From: Tubulanus polymorphus
Lineage: Eukaryota > Nemertea > Palaeonemertea > Tubulaniformes > Tubulanidae
Direction of reading: 5' to 3'
Assembly (NCBI RefSeq): GCF_964204645.1
Contig: NC_134035.1
Coordinates: 4,712,501-4,776,500, forward strand
DNA: 64,000 bases
Positions 27,101-36,373 of this stretch are shown piece by piece; position 1 is the first letter of the stretch; every line of letters starts with the position of its first letter. Under the pieces are notes generated by a model, which saw only the letters and a program-made list of their open reading frames with translations, ran no database searches and was not told the origin of the DNA. A program made the position numbers and the translations under genes.

Positions 27101-27481
27101 GACTGGAGGTTCGGTGGTAAATTCACTGTTAAGTCAATTAACCATTTGGCAAATGTCAAAACCAGATCTGCCGAATTTCGGAAACATTAGTTGATTATGC
27201 AGCGTCACAGTGTTGTGAACGACATGAATGTCGTTTGGGGCTGAGAAGAGGTTGCCGGATTTCTCTTCGGGTTAACCGCGATTTTTATAAGGCACAAATG
27301 TGTTCGCGCACCTTCGTGCTTCTATCCAGGAAACTGTTCTAGTGAAGAGTTCGTTGATGGAAAAGACTCGTTTTTCGGTCTTAGAGTATATGCCCAACAA
27401 GCCACAATGATTCTTGAATTAAATTTTGATACTATTTTGTTATGAAGAATTTGTTCATTTTTTTCGAATTTCTTTATTCAT
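24182..27481. other. Intergenic between convergent WDR4 and UGT 3' ends
   Basis: No recognisable exon. It holds minisatellite cluster C and AT-rich DNA. Both flanking genes end toward this interval, so promoters are not expected here. Confidence 0.6.
25571..25875. repeat. Minisatellite cluster C
   Basis: About five to six units of the same family as cluster B (GTTACTGAGG..CTTATCC, TTGATTACTGATTAATTTGA, ACAGAAATGTGAAAG), same orientation as B. Confidence 0.88.
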
Positions 27482-29122
27482 TCACCAACGTTTTTTGTTT
27501 TCTTCGATCTGCGAAAGCCTTCGAGACATGCGCCGTTTTTGTATCTCCTCGAAGTCGGGCTCGGGCGGTTCGCTGATGTATTTCCGTTTGACGAACGACG
27601 CCGCCTCCAGGATCATCAAGGCGACGACTAGCACGGCTGCGACCATCAAAGCCAAGATATCCAACATGAAGAACTGCGACAACGTCAAGTCGTGGATCGA
27701 CGTCTGCAGGTGATCGCCCCCGTACTTCATGACGTGGTCGATCCAATACGCCGCTTTAGCGCGCGGTTGAACCGGTTCGCTTCGGAATATCTTCGACATT
27801 CGGTCGATGGCGTGCTCGTAGGTCGGATTGTCGATTATCTCGCGGATCGTGTGGGCCAAATCTTCCGGCTGGAATTCTTTCATGTCCATCTTCAAACCGA
27901 ATTCTTTCATAACCATGCGGTCGGCGTTGTATTGCTGGTCCCCGAATATCGGGAAGCCGATCATAGGAACACCGTGGTATAACGCCTCGCTTTGTCCGTT
28001 ATTACCGCAATGGTTGATGAATACTTTAGTGTTGTTGTGGCCGAGAAGGTCGTTTTGTGGCAGCCATTTGACGGTTTTCACATTTTCTGGCAGTTCCAGA
28101 GGTTCGTCGGCGGCGATGTCCAAACGCCATACGACGCGCTGGCGAATCATAGTGAACGCTTTTATGAATTTGATACGGATGCGATAGGGCATGTTGGAAA
28201 GTACGGAGCCGAAACTGACTACGACCAGGCCGTGCTCAGCTCCGTCGGCGAATTCGCGTAGCTCGCGAGATAAAGGTCGCGCCGGTTTCGTCGTCAATCC
28301 GCCGGCGTAAATAACATGCGGAATACTCGGGCGAGGGCAGTCCAAATACTGGTTGATGTTCAGAATCCACAATTTGGATTTTTGCATCAAATCGAAAAGG
28401 CTGATGAACCGACGTTTCGGTATATAGAACGAGTATCGAACCTCCTCGGTGTGGATGATGTCCCACAGTATATTCTCGTGCGTGTCGGCTCTTATGAACT
28501 GTTTGACGCGAGTCGCAACTGTATTCGTATCTTCGTCGAAGTAACACGGTTGGAAACTAACAACCGGATGCATTCGAAACGTCCACGTGAAAAACATATC
28601 GGTCATACTGACGTAGGGGATTTTATACTTGACCGGTATCAAGTAGGAGCACAGCTGTAACGCGTCGACGATGGCCAAGTCGAAAGACATGTTTCCGATG
28701 CGGTCGGTCAAGTGTTTGTCGTATAGCATTTGCATACAGTTGTACCGCACGCGCGGCTGGATCATGTTTTCTTGCATGCGTAAAAGGAAACTATCGCCTC
28801 GATATTTCAGATACAGTTCGAAAGAGGTTTTGTCAAAGTGTTCGAAATCGGTCATTTCTTTATCGGGTGACTTGAAGAATAGATATTTCAAGCCGGTGAT
28901 TTTGATTTGACGGACGGTTTTGACGTTTTCGTTCAGCACCATCCACACCTCGTGGCCCATGTTGATTAAGCCTTCGGCCACGGCGCCGGCCTCGTATAGA
29001 TGATTGGGTAACTGAACCGGGAACATGATGACCTTGTCGCCCGAGACCATGTTGTTACTGGTCGACATAATGGCCGACACGAGTATCAGCGCCGACAACG
29101 TATCGGCTATCTTCCCGGCCAT
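27482..29122 (-). CDS. UDP-glycosyltransferase (UGT family), single coding exon
   Basis: ER-membrane GT1-family enzyme that moves a sugar from a UDP-sugar to small lipophilic acceptors. 546 residues from ATG at 29122; the frame runs nine bases further upstream, but a splice-acceptor-like AATAG|GTGACC abuts it, so a 5'-UTR exon probably exists. Residues 1-28 form a signal peptide. Catalytic candidates are His41 in LPNHLYEAG and Asp153 in FDLAIVDAL, spaced as in animal UGTs. The donor-sugar signature lies at about 368-395 (INHCGNNGQSEALYHGVPM, then GFPIFGDQQYN), preceded by VKWLPQNDLLGH. A transmembrane helix (about 482-510) is followed by a basic tail ending KKRW, which fits the KKXX ER-retrieval rule. 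AATAAA follows the stop directly (about 27471-27476). The first Gly of the usual HGG is Cys here. Acceptor and sugar cannot be inferred. Confidence 0.95.
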   Translation of the reverse strand: MAGKIADTLSALILVSAIMSTSNNMVSGDKVIMFPVQLPNHLYEAGAVAEGLINMGHEVWMVLNENVKTVRQIKITGLKYLFFKSPDKEMTDFEHFDKTSFELYLKYRGDSFLLRMQENMIQPRVRYNCMQMLYDKHLTDRIGNMSFDLAIVDALQLCSYLIPVKYKIPYVSMTDMFFTWTFRMHPVVSFQPCYFDEDTNTVATRVKQFIRADTHENILWDIIHTEEVRYSFYIPKRRFISLFDLMQKSKLWILNINQYLDCPRPSIPHVIYAGGLTTKPARPLSRELREFADGAEHGLVVVSFGSVLSNMPYRIRIKFIKAFTMIRQRVVWRLDIAADEPLELPENVKTVKWLPQNDLLGHNNTKVFINHCGNNGQSEALYHGVPMIGFPIFGDQQYNADRMVMKEFGLKMDMKEFQPEDLAHTIREIIDNPTYEHAIDRMSKIFRSEPVQPRAKAAYWIDHVMKYGGDHLQTSIHDLTLSQFFMLDILALMVAAVLVVALMILEAASFVKRKYISEPPEPDFEEIQKRRMSRRLSQIEENKKRW

Positions 29123-29192
29123 TGCGGTCACCTATTAAAAACGAAAATACGATCTTTATGCGATAGTCTTTATAAATCAGGAGAATATTCAA

Positions 29193-29460
29193 GGTGGTTC
29201 GGGGTCCAGACATCCCTGCAGCCTTCTTATTGAGGTTGCCATTTTCGTCAAGACAGCTATCGTTAAAACCCCTCGTACAAATTGGACACGATCCTATCTC
29301 GGAAATGGCATCTTTTCGAATATAGGCCCTATTTCTTTATTCGGATGAATATCTAACACTGAGGGTTGGACCCGGTTGACCTTTAGGCATGGCTGCCTTT
29401 TTACTGGAAAGCCTTTTCTTACCTCATTGGCCCCCGCCTTCTGATTTTCCTAGATCGACC
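29193..29460. repeat. Dispersed repeat, copy 2 of the 22845 family
   Basis: Parallel to 22845-23075 in block order: CCAGACATCCCTGCAGCC, TTCTTATTGAGGTTGCC, a TCTCGGAAATGGCATC block, ending CCTTCTGATTTTCCTAG. It lies just upstream of the UGT coding exon, probably in a 5' intron or promoter region. Confidence 0.65.
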
Positions 29461-31050
29461 CCTGAGACCCCATATATTTTAGCGTGTTATCAACGTCTCG
29501 CCTTTTTTTGTGGGCTATACTTTGCCAAACACGATCTTCGCATCTAGAGACAACATCTTTAAATGTTATATAACTAACTATATGGGTTAAACCTCTTTCC
29601 AATCGAATGGTGGAAGCAGTCGGTAAGATTGATAGCGCATGTATTTATATTAGCAGTATACCACTCCACTCTCCGAACTTTCTTCACATCTAGTTAACTG
29701 CGCGCAAGACGTTAAAAATTGTTTTTTACGTGTAGCCCAAAGGTTTTCTTCGATGTATAAGTCGGGCGATATGGTATACTGGAAGCGTCGGGTATTACCG
29801 GTACGCTACGTGTAACCGTACACCAAAACAACCCGTCTGACTACCATATACAACTACATTCCTAGTTCATTGAAATGATAATAACAACGATATAGAATTA
29901 TACGTTAGAATACCTGGAGAAGAATATTCTACATTCAATGAATAGTTTTTTCTCTAATGAAAATTCTTATCGTTATTACAGTTTTTGTCGTCGTATTCTG
30001 TATTGGATTTGATTGAATAAGGGAACTAGTTTAGTAGATGAATTTATTGGTACATTGTTTTGCTTAAATTGTGTATTTCTGCAATTGTGTATGCAAATAA
30101 ATCATCACATCATGAAAATGACTGACATTTGAAACTCTTGTATTGGACACTGTTCTGCCGGTAGAGTATGGCTAAACCCCGAGGTCCCCGAAACCGAATT
30201 TCCCAATTATGTACTTCGATTTAAACAAAACAAAATTGTAAACTCGACCGCCGATCGCGCAACTCTGTACTTCGATTTCCGATTTCAAAATCAAACGCTG
30301 CCCCCGCATGTGAGCTGGGTTTGTAAGGGACACCAACTCAAAAAATCAAACGAAATGTACCGATCAAATGATTAACAACAGGGTCAATCCCTAGTCTAAG
30401 ATCAAAACCTGGGGTCCCATGCTTTGAAACTTTTCCTATATACATCAGTACATATTATCATCGTGGATAAAAAGAAATCGGCGCATTCTATAGCTTTAAG
30501 CGTGGAAAATCGCTTATTAATAACGTTGTTATTATGAATGCTGATAATAACAAATCCCGCTATACTTCTCTCACTGATAAAAAGACGAAGCATAGACATT
30601 GTATGTACGAAATGTTACAGGATATCTCGTGTCTTTGTAAAAGATACATTAATATTTTCAACTTTAAACATATTAGTGTGAAAAAAAACACATGGAAAAT
30701 CCGTCTAGAAGGAAATTGAAATCTAATTTGTGGGTTTAAAAAAGATAGAACTAAAGAAATATCCAAAGCAAAAAATGATAATGATCACCACTCCCATACA
30801 GTACTATATAAATAGAAGTTTTGGTCGCCTATATCATCGAAAAATGAATTGAAAAAATCTGGTCAAACATTTTGGAACAACAACAAAATGACTAGCTTAG
30901 ACAAAACTTACGAGCGTTAATACGAAGGAAGGTAACTTATTGAACAGTATTAATAATATTATCGCTTTAACCATTGAACGCCATGACATGTACGGGCTGG
31001 CATAATGAGTGCGCGCTTTATCTAAGTAATATTTCCGGATGGGAGCAGCT

Positions 31051-31122
31051 GGCTCGGTGGCCAAGTGGTAAGGCGTCGGTCTCGTAAACCGAAGATCCCG
31101 GGTTCGACCCCCGGCCGGGCCT
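31051..31122 (+). tRNA. tRNA-Thr(CGT)
   Basis: A 72-base intronless cloverleaf. The acceptor arm GGCTCGG pairs with CCGGGCC (one T-G pair). The D-arm holds the A box TGGCCAAGTGG; the anticodon arm TCGGT-CTCGTAA-ACCGA presents CGT; the T-arm holds the B box GGTTCGACCC. The 3' base (31122) is the discriminator T, and the CCA is not encoded, as expected in eukaryotes. An oligo-T Pol III terminator follows at about 31137-31143. It closely resembles animal tRNA-Thr(CGT). Confidence 0.97.
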
Positions 31123-31826
31123 AAGGCGCGACTAGCTTTTTTTCGAAACGGATAACTGCCTTCTGACTCTGTCTCAATAGATTTCTGCTCAAATCGACTC
31201 GATATTACTCTACAAATTGATACCAGACGAACCTATGACTCAATCTATTCACTTAAATTTTTATATCAACGAGGCGCTAAAACAATAAAGAATGATTCTA
31301 GAGGGAATACAAAACGAAAATCATATTTGAAAGTTGCGTTAATTAATAGCTTACTTCAGAACGTGCGTAAATCCGAGTGTGAAGGTTTCTGCTGAACCTC
31401 TGACACGGGAAGAAATGTCGGAGATGTATCGGCGGCCGACGCGAGAATCGGAAAAAAATAAATCACTCCAGAGTGCGCTACGAACCACGAGCTGAATCGA
31501 CTGACACGTTTTTGCGATAAGCATTTTAAGCAAAAACATTAGATATGAAATTACTATGAATTACATATCTTAAAACTCTTCCAGTGTCGCGTTTCTTTCA
31601 TAAAGGGAATAGCAGATAAATTACTGGACACCAATAGTTCCTTTTATTATGTAGATCTGCCGCTAGTTTTGAGTGTCATTCATAATAATATCTGTCCCCG
31701 GGACTTGGGGTCTAATCTGCTTACATTTTTGCGATGTATTGGAAGAAAAGATCATTTGAAATGAAATCATTATGAAATATCTAAATCCAAATGCGTATCA
31801 TTGCTCTAAAAATATTCATAAAAATC

Positions 31827-31927
31827 AGGATCCAGTTCCACAGTTGTGAGTTAGAGCAAAGTCTTGAATTAAAATCAGTTCACTTTCAATGAGTTCGGAT
31901 CTTAACTTGGAACTGCGGAACTGGATC
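31827..31927. repeat. Foldback element, CAGTTCCACA family, copy 2
   Basis: GGATCCAGTTCCACAGTTGT at the left mirrors TGCGGAACTGGATC at the right. About 100 bp, related to 929-1007. Confidence 0.7.
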
Positions 31928-31980
31928 AAGGATGTTAAACCACGTATTAAGACCTGGCCCTGGGGCTATAATAGAGCCCT

Positions 31981-32117
31981 GGGGCCGGTTGCATAGTCAT
32001 GGCTTAGACTTAAGACCAGTCTAAGACCAATTTAGTTCTATAGCCAATCTAACAACCTAAGACCAGTGTTATGATTTAAGACCACTTTTGGACTTAAATC
32101 ACAACTGTGCAACTGCG
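31981..32117. mobile_element. MITE-like element, GGGGCCGGTTGCATAGTC family
   Basis: Single full-length copy with TTAGACTTAAGACCAGTCTA and a mirrored end CACAACTGTGCAACTG. Matches the triple cluster in WDR4 intron 3. Confidence 0.85.
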
Positions 32118-32773
32118 TATCTGTAGAACTATAGTAACTTATCGTATTTCTTGACATAATATAGATTCCAGTGCAAATACAAATAATTGAAAATATATTC
32201 GCGGTTCACATCACAAGGTAGATGCAGATTCACATCACAAGGTATAGATGCAGATAGATGTGTTGGAATAGGCTAAAGTGGTGTTTTTTAAACATGCTAT
32301 CTATTTTATCGTACTGTGTCGAAATGTTTGTCACCGAAGTTTATTTCTATAGAGATCTGTCCTTTATTCAATAGGGAATGTGTCCCTTTTAACGGTGAAG
32401 AATAATATCTATCACCGGGATTGCGATTTATGACCAAGACAGGTCTTATCACCGCTTTGAAAAACGAGTTATGTCAATATTGATAGCTTGACTGCTATGG
32501 TTATTTTCATGCTTGCGTGTGTGAACACAACCGATGACGCAACTTGTTGAATTTGAGCGCAAAGAACGGTGAGTTATGCTCTCTTACTTTTACACTATGA
32601 TCACTACGATGCATCTTTTGAAAATCAAAATTAGAATCATATTATTAAGAGTTTACTGGTCAAAATTATGATTGCTAGTTGTCCATGGATGCTGCATTGA
32701 TAGTAAAAGTCTGATTTCGATGTTTGTATATACGGAATAATTCTGCTAATTTTCAGATCTATACCGTTCCGAC

Positions 32774-35104
32774 ATGTTCACACGTGGCGTATTTTGCATT
32801 TTGATGATGTGCCAATCGGCGTCAATGACCGCGAACCGGACCTACAATACTACGACAATCGAGTCGCGGACAACTGGTGGACCGGTCACTTTGGACACTG
32901 GCGTTTCCTCGCTACGACCGGTCGTCGTCCGAACTACTGCGAATGCATCGGCTACGGTGACCAAAACTAAAACCAACGTTGATTCAGCGCTGCGAAAACT
33001 GAGGGTTGATTATCCAGGCGTATCTACGTGTAGAAATGAACTGATGCGATGTCGCTTGACAATCGACGACGAACAGAAACAAATCCTTAAATTCCGCAGA
33101 TTTCAGAAAGATCACTCGCACGTCGTCAAATTCAGATTATCAGGTTTGAACGTGTCGACCGAGTCGCTATCGGCGGTTGATAAAACGACTTTCAATCCGT
33201 TCTGGTGGTCGTGGGTTTCGAGCGCTGGTCAATTCGTTCTGCACATGCCCGTCGATTACCACGTTCTATCTCTCGGTTTACTCAGTTTGCGAATCGAAGA
33301 ACAGAATTTGAACATCTCGAGTCGACCGAGTTCGTGCGAGTCGGAATTGGGCCCGAAATGTTTCAATCTAATCATCCATCGCCTTCTACGCGGGTTTACT
33401 AGGAAACCGAACACATCGGTGCCCAATATCACTTTCGGTCTCGGGTCCGACGATTTCATTTGCAGAAGTGCGTTTACCCAAACGTGGTTAACGGGTGAAA
33501 CGGTTGGGATTGGGTTGGATTGTTGTTTAGAAGGAGTGTTAGATGATAGTTCATCCTTGTGCCCGGTGCAGATGACCAGTCGCAGCTATCGCGACAAGCG
33601 ATTGGCGCTCTTTATCTTCGGAGTTGTTCTGCCTATTTTTGCCGTCGTCATGGCGATCACCTGGCCGAGTTTCCGTCCGCAGAAATTCCCCGAGGTTCTC
33701 ACGGCCGAGTTCACCGATCGCCGAATTAAATTCGACCATTTTCGCGTCGAACCGGAGCCGACTGGCGGCCTTCTTTCCGACGCCTATATACGAACCAACC
33801 CTGACGAGCTGATATCGTACACCACGCCCGTATCGTTGACTATGTTTATGTCGCTGCCGAATATCGACCCAAATAAACTCAGAGTAACTTTACTGATATT
33901 ATGTCAGTATATTTTCATCATTACGACGATAGTGCTTTATCATTATGGTTCGGTGTCGTACGGCTATACGACCGAGGAACTGAACACGACTGAAAAGATA
34001 GTCTTCAACTTGATGAATATACCGATAGCTTGGATCTACACTCGTTCAGATATGTGGCCCTTTAAAGTAGGCGTGTTGATGATCATGCTCGTCGTTATCT
34101 CTACGATGTTGCTGGTTTGTTGGTGGCTTTTGGAAAGTTCGGCCATTCGTAAATTCACTTTGCGTTGGATCAAAGTCGTTTTTCTACGCGTAAACGTCAT
34201 TCTTAAGCTGCCATCTATCGAACGGTTTTTGCACGATATACTGTTCTTCGCACTTGTCGTCGTGGTTATCGGTACGTACCCGATCGCCTTTACCCTTTTC
34301 CACATCCCCGTTTACGTGGTTAGCGGTATCGTTATCAATGTCGATATCGTAGCGCCCTATCTCACCGGCAGTGCCATATTTTTCTACTACGCCCATCGAG
34401 CGTTCGGTAAATTGTCGCAGCGATACACCGAAATACAACGCTACGTTTTCGAGTACTGCCTGTCGGGGGGTGAAATCGGGCGTTACCGGGCGCATCACCT
34501 TCCCCACGACCGCTTGCAGAAAACGATGACCAACATCGGTAAGGTAAAAATCGAAAGACGACACAAATTGATATTCTATTACGGCGACGCTATTCCGCGT
34601 ATCAATCGTAACATTTGTCTGAAACTGTGCAATGATTTGTACCCGTTTAAAGAGAATATGCTGCGAGCTGCTATTCGCCTAACGGCCAACACTCTGTTCA
34701 TCTTACTGATAATGTTGACGATTATTATTATCAGCCCGGAAAGGGACGAGGTCAATACGATGGTTACGTCGATGGTGACCCTGTTCGCAGCCCTTTTACC
34801 GCAACTGGTCGAAGTCTTTAATAACGAACAAGACGAACAGCTCAGAGGCGAGAGCCTGCGGCATCGAGTTTATCAGAAACTCAACAGTTCGGATCTCAGA
34901 GACCTCCAGAAAAAGATCCGCCCCTCGGAAAGTAGCTACTCTGTTCTGGATGAAGTCGACAGTTTGTCAACAGCTGAAACGGAAGTCGTAGAAGAACGCA
35001 ACAATCAAACGTTGACTCACAGCGGCGCGTTCGAATTGGAAACTTTTCAAATGACAGTGAACGACCGACAGGAAGAGAACGTACAAAGTCGCAATCAGAT
35101 TTAA
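32774..35104 (+). CDS. Uncharacterised multi-pass membrane protein (776 residues, one coding exon)
   Basis: Family not recognised. The whole protein lies in one exon. A 5'-UTR intron is supported by a donor (CGAAAGAACG-type site, GT at 32569) and the acceptor TTTTCAG at 32756, 17 bases before the ATG. A weak signal peptide (1-20) precedes a roughly 270-residue ectodomain: Thr-rich to residue 80, with N-x-S/T sites, and later Cys-containing blocks such as LGPKCFNLIIHRLL and IGLDCCLEGVLDD. Hydrophobic segments lie at about 276-297, 369-392, 432-454, 488-521 (long), 526-545, 636-655 and 660-681, giving six or seven passes. A basic loop (about 545-635) joins the last two groups, and the C-terminal 90 residues are charged and Ser-rich. 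AATAAA occurs near 35320. It could be an invertebrate-specific receptor or channel; no function is claimed. Confidence 0.85.
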   Translation: MFTRGVFCILMMCQSASMTANRTYNTTTIESRTTGGPVTLDTGVSSLRPVVVRTTANASATVTKTKTNVDSALRKLRVDYPGVSTCRNELMRCRLTIDDEQKQILKFRRFQKDHSHVVKFRLSGLNVSTESLSAVDKTTFNPFWWSWVSSAGQFVLHMPVDYHVLSLGLLSLRIEEQNLNISSRPSSCESELGPKCFNLIIHRLLRGFTRKPNTSVPNITFGLGSDDFICRSAFTQTWLTGETVGIGLDCCLEGVLDDSSSLCPVQMTSRSYRDKRLALFIFGVVLPIFAVVMAITWPSFRPQKFPEVLTAEFTDRRIKFDHFRVEPEPTGGLLSDAYIRTNPDELISYTTPVSLTMFMSLPNIDPNKLRVTLLILCQYIFIITTIVLYHYGSVSYGYTTEELNTTEKIVFNLMNIPIAWIYTRSDMWPFKVGVLMIMLVVISTMLLVCWWLLESSAIRKFTLRWIKVVFLRVNVILKLPSIERFLHDILFFALVVVVIGTYPIAFTLFHIPVYVVSGIVINVDIVAPYLTGSAIFFYYAHRAFGKLSQRYTEIQRYVFEYCLSGGEIGRYRAHHLPHDRLQKTMTNIGKVKIERRHKLIFYYGDAIPRINRNICLKLCNDLYPFKENMLRAAIRLTANTLFILLIMLTIIIISPERDEVNTMVTSMVTLFAALLPQLVEVFNNEQDEQLRGESLRHRVYQKLNSSDLRDLQKKIRPSESSYSVLDEVDSLSTAETEVVEERNNQTLTHSGAFELETFQMTVNDRQEENVQSRNQI

Positions 35105-36373
35105 TCACCGAAAATACAACTTCAAAAGCAGAAAGTCCCGAACCAATCGATCAAAGGAGGATGAGTGTAAGACTTTGATCTATATTAATCCAGAGTCGAT
35201 CGCGAGAGACAGTTATATAGATATAATATAAAAGCGTTTAGTTTATTCTTCGCTGTCGGTAGTAGATAGACAATAACACGATAATGCTACAAGCTTATAT
35301 ACATAATGCTTACTATTTACAATAAACAAAACAATAAATATAATCAAAAACTATGGTCGCTAATTAGGCTTTGTATAATATTAGGCTTTTTTATTCGATA
35401 ATTTTATCTTATATCGTTGTCATGAAATAGGTATTATATGATACGTAAAAAGATTAAAATACGTAAATTTTGGGGCCAGCTCATCATAGCATCCATCAGT
35501 AACTAGACAATTCAATTATAATCAGGGAAGACTATACTAGAATAGAGGGAGTTGTGCAATCCTAGAGACTCTTTTGGACCAATGACCCAAAATTGAATGA
35601 TAAGAGCAGAAAACATTTTGGAATACAAAGTAACTGGCTCTGGTGGGCTACTAGGCTCAATGAAACACAACGCTTCACGATTATACCATTTGATTAATAC
35701 TTTGGCAAGATAAATGAACTTTACATCATTCCATGACCGAAATAGAATCCCAATTAAATCTCAAATAAGGAAAGAAATTTTTGTGAATAACCAATCGATT
35801 CTCGAGGAGAGCACAACTCACTATCCAATGGAATTTATGTTTTCTGAATATTGGCTGAAATATAATTATGTGAACACGATTGATAAAACACTATATCCGT
35901 GTTGAAGCGATGTAGAGAAAATCCCACAATGATAACGAAACAGTCCTAAAAGGTTACTTTGAGTCAGTAAGTTATTCAACGTTGCGACTATATCCTAATA
36001 GTAATCTTCATTATTCCTGATGATGACTATTTAGGATATAGTCGAAACGTTGGATAAACTACAACCTCAAAATAACATTTTCGGATTTTTCACCAAATTT
36101 CCGAACGTTTGTCATGGTAGTTTTGAAAAGGGCACAATTCCAAGATGAATATTCAAAACTAAGCAGAGTCAATTTGTATGAGGTATATACATTTAGTTTA
36201 TTGATACAGAAAGTATGTATAAAGAAAAGTCGGGTCTGTATGAACAAAGTGATCTTAAAAAAGAAAACATTTTTTATTCTTTAGGTGGTACCTATGATAC
36301 TAGGGCGAATTTTTAATTTTGGACCGACCCCCAGCTATTGTGACAAGCGCCTTCGGTTTTTAACCGCACGAGC
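35105..36373. other. Spacer between convergent genes
   Basis: Holds the 3' UTR of the 776-residue gene, a hammerhead-like foldback copy (about 35915-36090) and, on the minus strand, AATAAA (36273-36278) for the tetraspanin-like gene. No further gene seen. Confidence 0.6.
35915..36090. mobile_element. Foldback element with CTGATGA...CGAAACGTTG core, copy 1
   Basis: The left part (ATCCCACAATGATAACGAAA, then TTATTCAACGTTGCGACTATATCC) is mirrored by GGATATAGTCGAAACGTTGGATAAAC. The right part contains CTGATGATGACTAT and ATAGTCGAAACGTTGG. Related copies are at about 59350-59520 and 63515-63735. Confidence 0.75.

Noticed and set aside
27692-28660. Plus-strand open frames opposite the UGT
   Set aside because: Shadows of the UGT coding strand; no independent similarity.
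29123-29131. UGT start at the upstream GTG
   Set aside because: The GTG follows a splice-acceptor-like AATAG; the ATG at 29122 gives a normal signal peptide.
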